Assembly: GCA_018267275.1 (NCBI GenBank)
Contig: JAFDYV010000004.1
Coordinates: 248,001-312,000, forward strand
Direction: 5' to 3'
Length of the DNA: 64,000 nucleotides
From: Bacteroidota bacterium
GTDB lineage: Bacteria > Bacteroidota > Bacteroidia > Cytophagales > Cyclobacteriaceae
Under the pieces are notes generated by a model, which had not been told where the DNA came from, searched no databases, and saw nothing but the letters and a program-made list of their open reading frames with translations. Both the position numbers and the translations under genes were made by a program. How positions within the stretch are numbered: the first letter of the stretch is position 1; each line of letters opens with the position of its first letter. Below are positions 62,715 to 64,000 of this stretch, piece by piece.

Positions 62715-63815
62715 TTAGAATCCAACAGCGAGTTGTGTTTTCAAGCCAGCACTCCAACCAAAAACATCTTGGTTAAGTGCTGCCAATTCAGTCTTGAACA
62801 CAAGATTACTGTTGAACCTGAAGCGCAGGCCTAAGTTGTATTCAGCCGAAGAAACATATTGCTGATTGGTGTAAGGATTAAGCAGCGGATAGTACGGGTC
62901 ACCATTGGCGAAGTTTAAAAACTCAGCAAAGAAATAGGGCACCACTTTTGTTGACGTTTTGTAGCCCACATATACAATACTTCCAGTTAGTGTTTTTTCA
63001 TTGATCGTTTGATAACTATGCGTGTTTGCATAAAACTCTGCAATGAGTTCCAACTTTTTATCAACGTTCATATGTGCGATGCTGGCCGTCATCAAAGTAT
63101 TGCGCATTGATTCAGGCACCGGCACGTCAAACTGCGTAATGCTACCATTGGGCAAATCATTGATGACACCCGAAACTGAAAACTTCAACCCCTCGGAGGG
63201 TTCGATACCCAATTGCGCAGTATATGAAAGCTGCGAACCCAGCTGATAAGGAGTACCCAACAATCCGCCATTGCGGCCAATTCCGTTGGCGAAAAAAAGC
63301 CTGTAGAAAAAGCCGGCTTTACCGATGTTATCGCCTCCCAACTGTAAACCGGTGTCGCGGGTTTGAATAAACCCGCCATCATGCGTTGGGTTGAGAATCC
63401 TTGGCCGCGAGATGTTGGGCTGCAACACCAATCCAAAGTTGTAATTTACATTCCAAAAGCCGATTGGACTGTACATGCGCCCCACGCTTACATGCAAATG
63501 GCTTTTCCAATCATATTTAATATACATTCGCTCCAACTCAATCTCCGCCCCCGTGGTGGCCATGTAATGCATATTTAACTCACCTGCAACAGATACCTTA
63601 TCAGAAATTTGCGAGGTGAGAAAAACAACGAGTGGGCCGCCTCGAAAATAAGGAGACGATGAATTTTGACTGCTATTGTTGTAGAAGTCGAACCCAGGGT
63701 GGGCGTAAAATTTTAGGTTGGTGTTGGGCTGCGCAATTGCATGAGCAGCCGCAAGCAGCACGAGCGTAAATGCAAAGAACGCTCGCGCCCAGGTAAATCT
63801 TTTTGTTGGGTTCAT
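62715..63815 (-). CDS. Outer-membrane beta-barrel porin-like protein
   Basis: A 366-residue protein starting MNPTKRFTWARAFFAFTLVL, with a signal peptide to about residue 29. The body is alternating strands with many aromatic residues, such as DWKSHLHVSVGRMYSPIGFW and VRNVNYNFGL-type loops, and ends AGLKTQLAVGF with a terminal phenylalanine, typical of outer-membrane barrels. The strand count looks like about 16. The ATG at 63860 would add 15 residues, but the 63815 start gives a better signal. It precedes the phosphate-binding-like gene, and together they may take up a solute. Confidence 0.75.
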   Translation of the reverse strand: MNPTKRFTWARAFFAFTLVLLAAAHAIAQPNTNLKFYAHPGFDFYNNSSQNSSSPYFRGGPLVVFLTSQISDKVSVAGELNMHYMATTGAEIELERMYIKYDWKSHLHVSVGRMYSPIGFWNVNYNFGLVLQPNISRPRILNPTHDGGFIQTRDTGLQLGGDNIGKAGFFYRLFFANGIGRNGGLLGTPYQLGSQLSYTAQLGIEPSEGLKFSVSGVINDLPNGSITQFDVPVPESMRNTLMTASIAHMNVDKKLELIAEFYANTHSYQTINEKTLTGSIVYVGYKTSTKVVPYFFAEFLNFANGDPYYPLLNPYTNQQYVSSAEYNLGLRFRFNSNLVFKTELAALNQDVFGWSAGLKTQLAVGF

Positions 63816-63949
63816 AGTTGTTTGGGGATAGTTGAACGCAATGTTAACCATGTGCGGCACAACTTGTTGCTGACGTGAAATGACGCTCGTGTAAGAACAA
63901 CATCGCTTTTCAAATGGTCGCCTTTTCTGTTTTGCATTTATGCTTCCAC

Positions 63950-64000
63950 TTACTCACTCAGTTTAGCCAGATGCTCAACCGGGCAAAATTTTTCTTGCGT
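63950..64000 (-). CDS. Possible C-terminal end of a gene entering from the right edge (partial)
   Basis: On the minus strand the last 51 bases translate to TQEKFCPVEHLAKLSE and a TAA stop in one open frame. This could be the tail of a coding gene upstream of the porin. Too short to name; 134 bases without a gene separate it from the porin start. Confidence 0.3.
   Translation of the reverse strand, partial: TQEKFCPVEHLAKLSE

Noticed and set aside
1..64000. CRISPR array, insertion sequence, prophage or integron
   Set aside because: No regularly spaced direct repeats of CRISPR type, no transposase or integrase reading frame and no phage structural gene were seen.
1..64000. tRNA or rRNA genes
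   Set aside because: No cloverleaf with the GGTTCAAATCC-type T-arm or rRNA-like block was recognised in the gaps, all of which are under about 210 bases.

Overview
The window reads as chromosomal DNA of a free-living Bacteroidota bacterium, most likely of the Cytophagales/Cytophagia type. The signs are promoters of the TTG-N19/20-TAnnTTTG kind, a TonB receptor with an N-terminal carboxypeptidase-like domain, paired OmpA/beta-propeller proteins, DUF4097 and DUF2279 proteins, a patatin fused to an outer-membrane barrel, and the order panD-panC-short GT5-glmS. No rRNA, tRNA, CRISPR array, insertion sequence or phage gene was seen. No stretch longer than about 210 bases lacks a gene. The organism is inferred from these features and was not tested by alignment.

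Layout. 1-4626 (minus): a nucleotide-sugar operon for an acidic polysaccharide, with a hexapeptide acetyltransferase cut by the window edge, a WbpE-type aminotransferase, GalE, a TviB/WbpA-type UDP-sugar dehydrogenase and a UDP-glucuronate 4-epimerase-like protein. 4699-10148 (plus): a chain-length-determinant-like protein running directly into ccmB, ccmC, a CcmD-like gene, ccmE (Cys-x3-Tyr variant) and ccmF. 10189-20048: housekeeping genes, namely acyl-CoA dehydrogenase, zinc peptidase, heptose-phosphate adenylyltransferase, a flippase-like protein, panD, panC, a GT5 half-protein, glmS and pirin. 20202-29771: a large Asp-box propeller protein, an SDR protein, then a MATE exporter flanked by two A/T-rich genes (an ExbD-like membrane fusion and an S41 protein lacking its lysine), and a DUF2252 gene.

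29833-38331: a TonB receptor diverging from a NAD(P)-binding protein across four regularly spaced FNR/Crp-like boxes, two Crp/Fnr-type regulators, a PLP trans-sulfuration enzyme, and small genes. 38477-41546: an ECF sigma factor, a membrane HEAT-repeat putative anti-sigma factor, and two secreted DUF4097 proteins. 41565-49004: a non-canonical 3-hydroxyacyl-CoA dehydrogenase-like protein, RidA, DUF2279, aldehyde dehydrogenase, a secreted transglutaminase-like protein, and two OmpA-family proteins. 49145-55003 (minus): patatin/barrel, M23 peptidase and DsbD. 55205-64000: a LolA-like secreted protein, a second Asp-box propeller paralogue, an aldo/keto reductase behind a tiny secreted Cys-rich protein, a DUF885-like lipoprotein, a small phosphate-binding-like protein with an outer-membrane porin, and the end of another minus-strand gene.

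How the parts may work together. The Ccm genes and DsbD would handle haem and thiols for cytochrome c assembly. The sugar operon and chain-length protein point to a surface polysaccharide. The sigma/HEAT/DUF4097 block looks like an envelope-sensing unit. The most unusual signals are the four-box array at 32319-32439, the ExbD-like fusion at 24380-25834, the lysine-less S41 protein at 27236-28564, the Cys-type CcmE in a cluster without ccmA/G/H, and the paired dyads around ccmF and before glmS.
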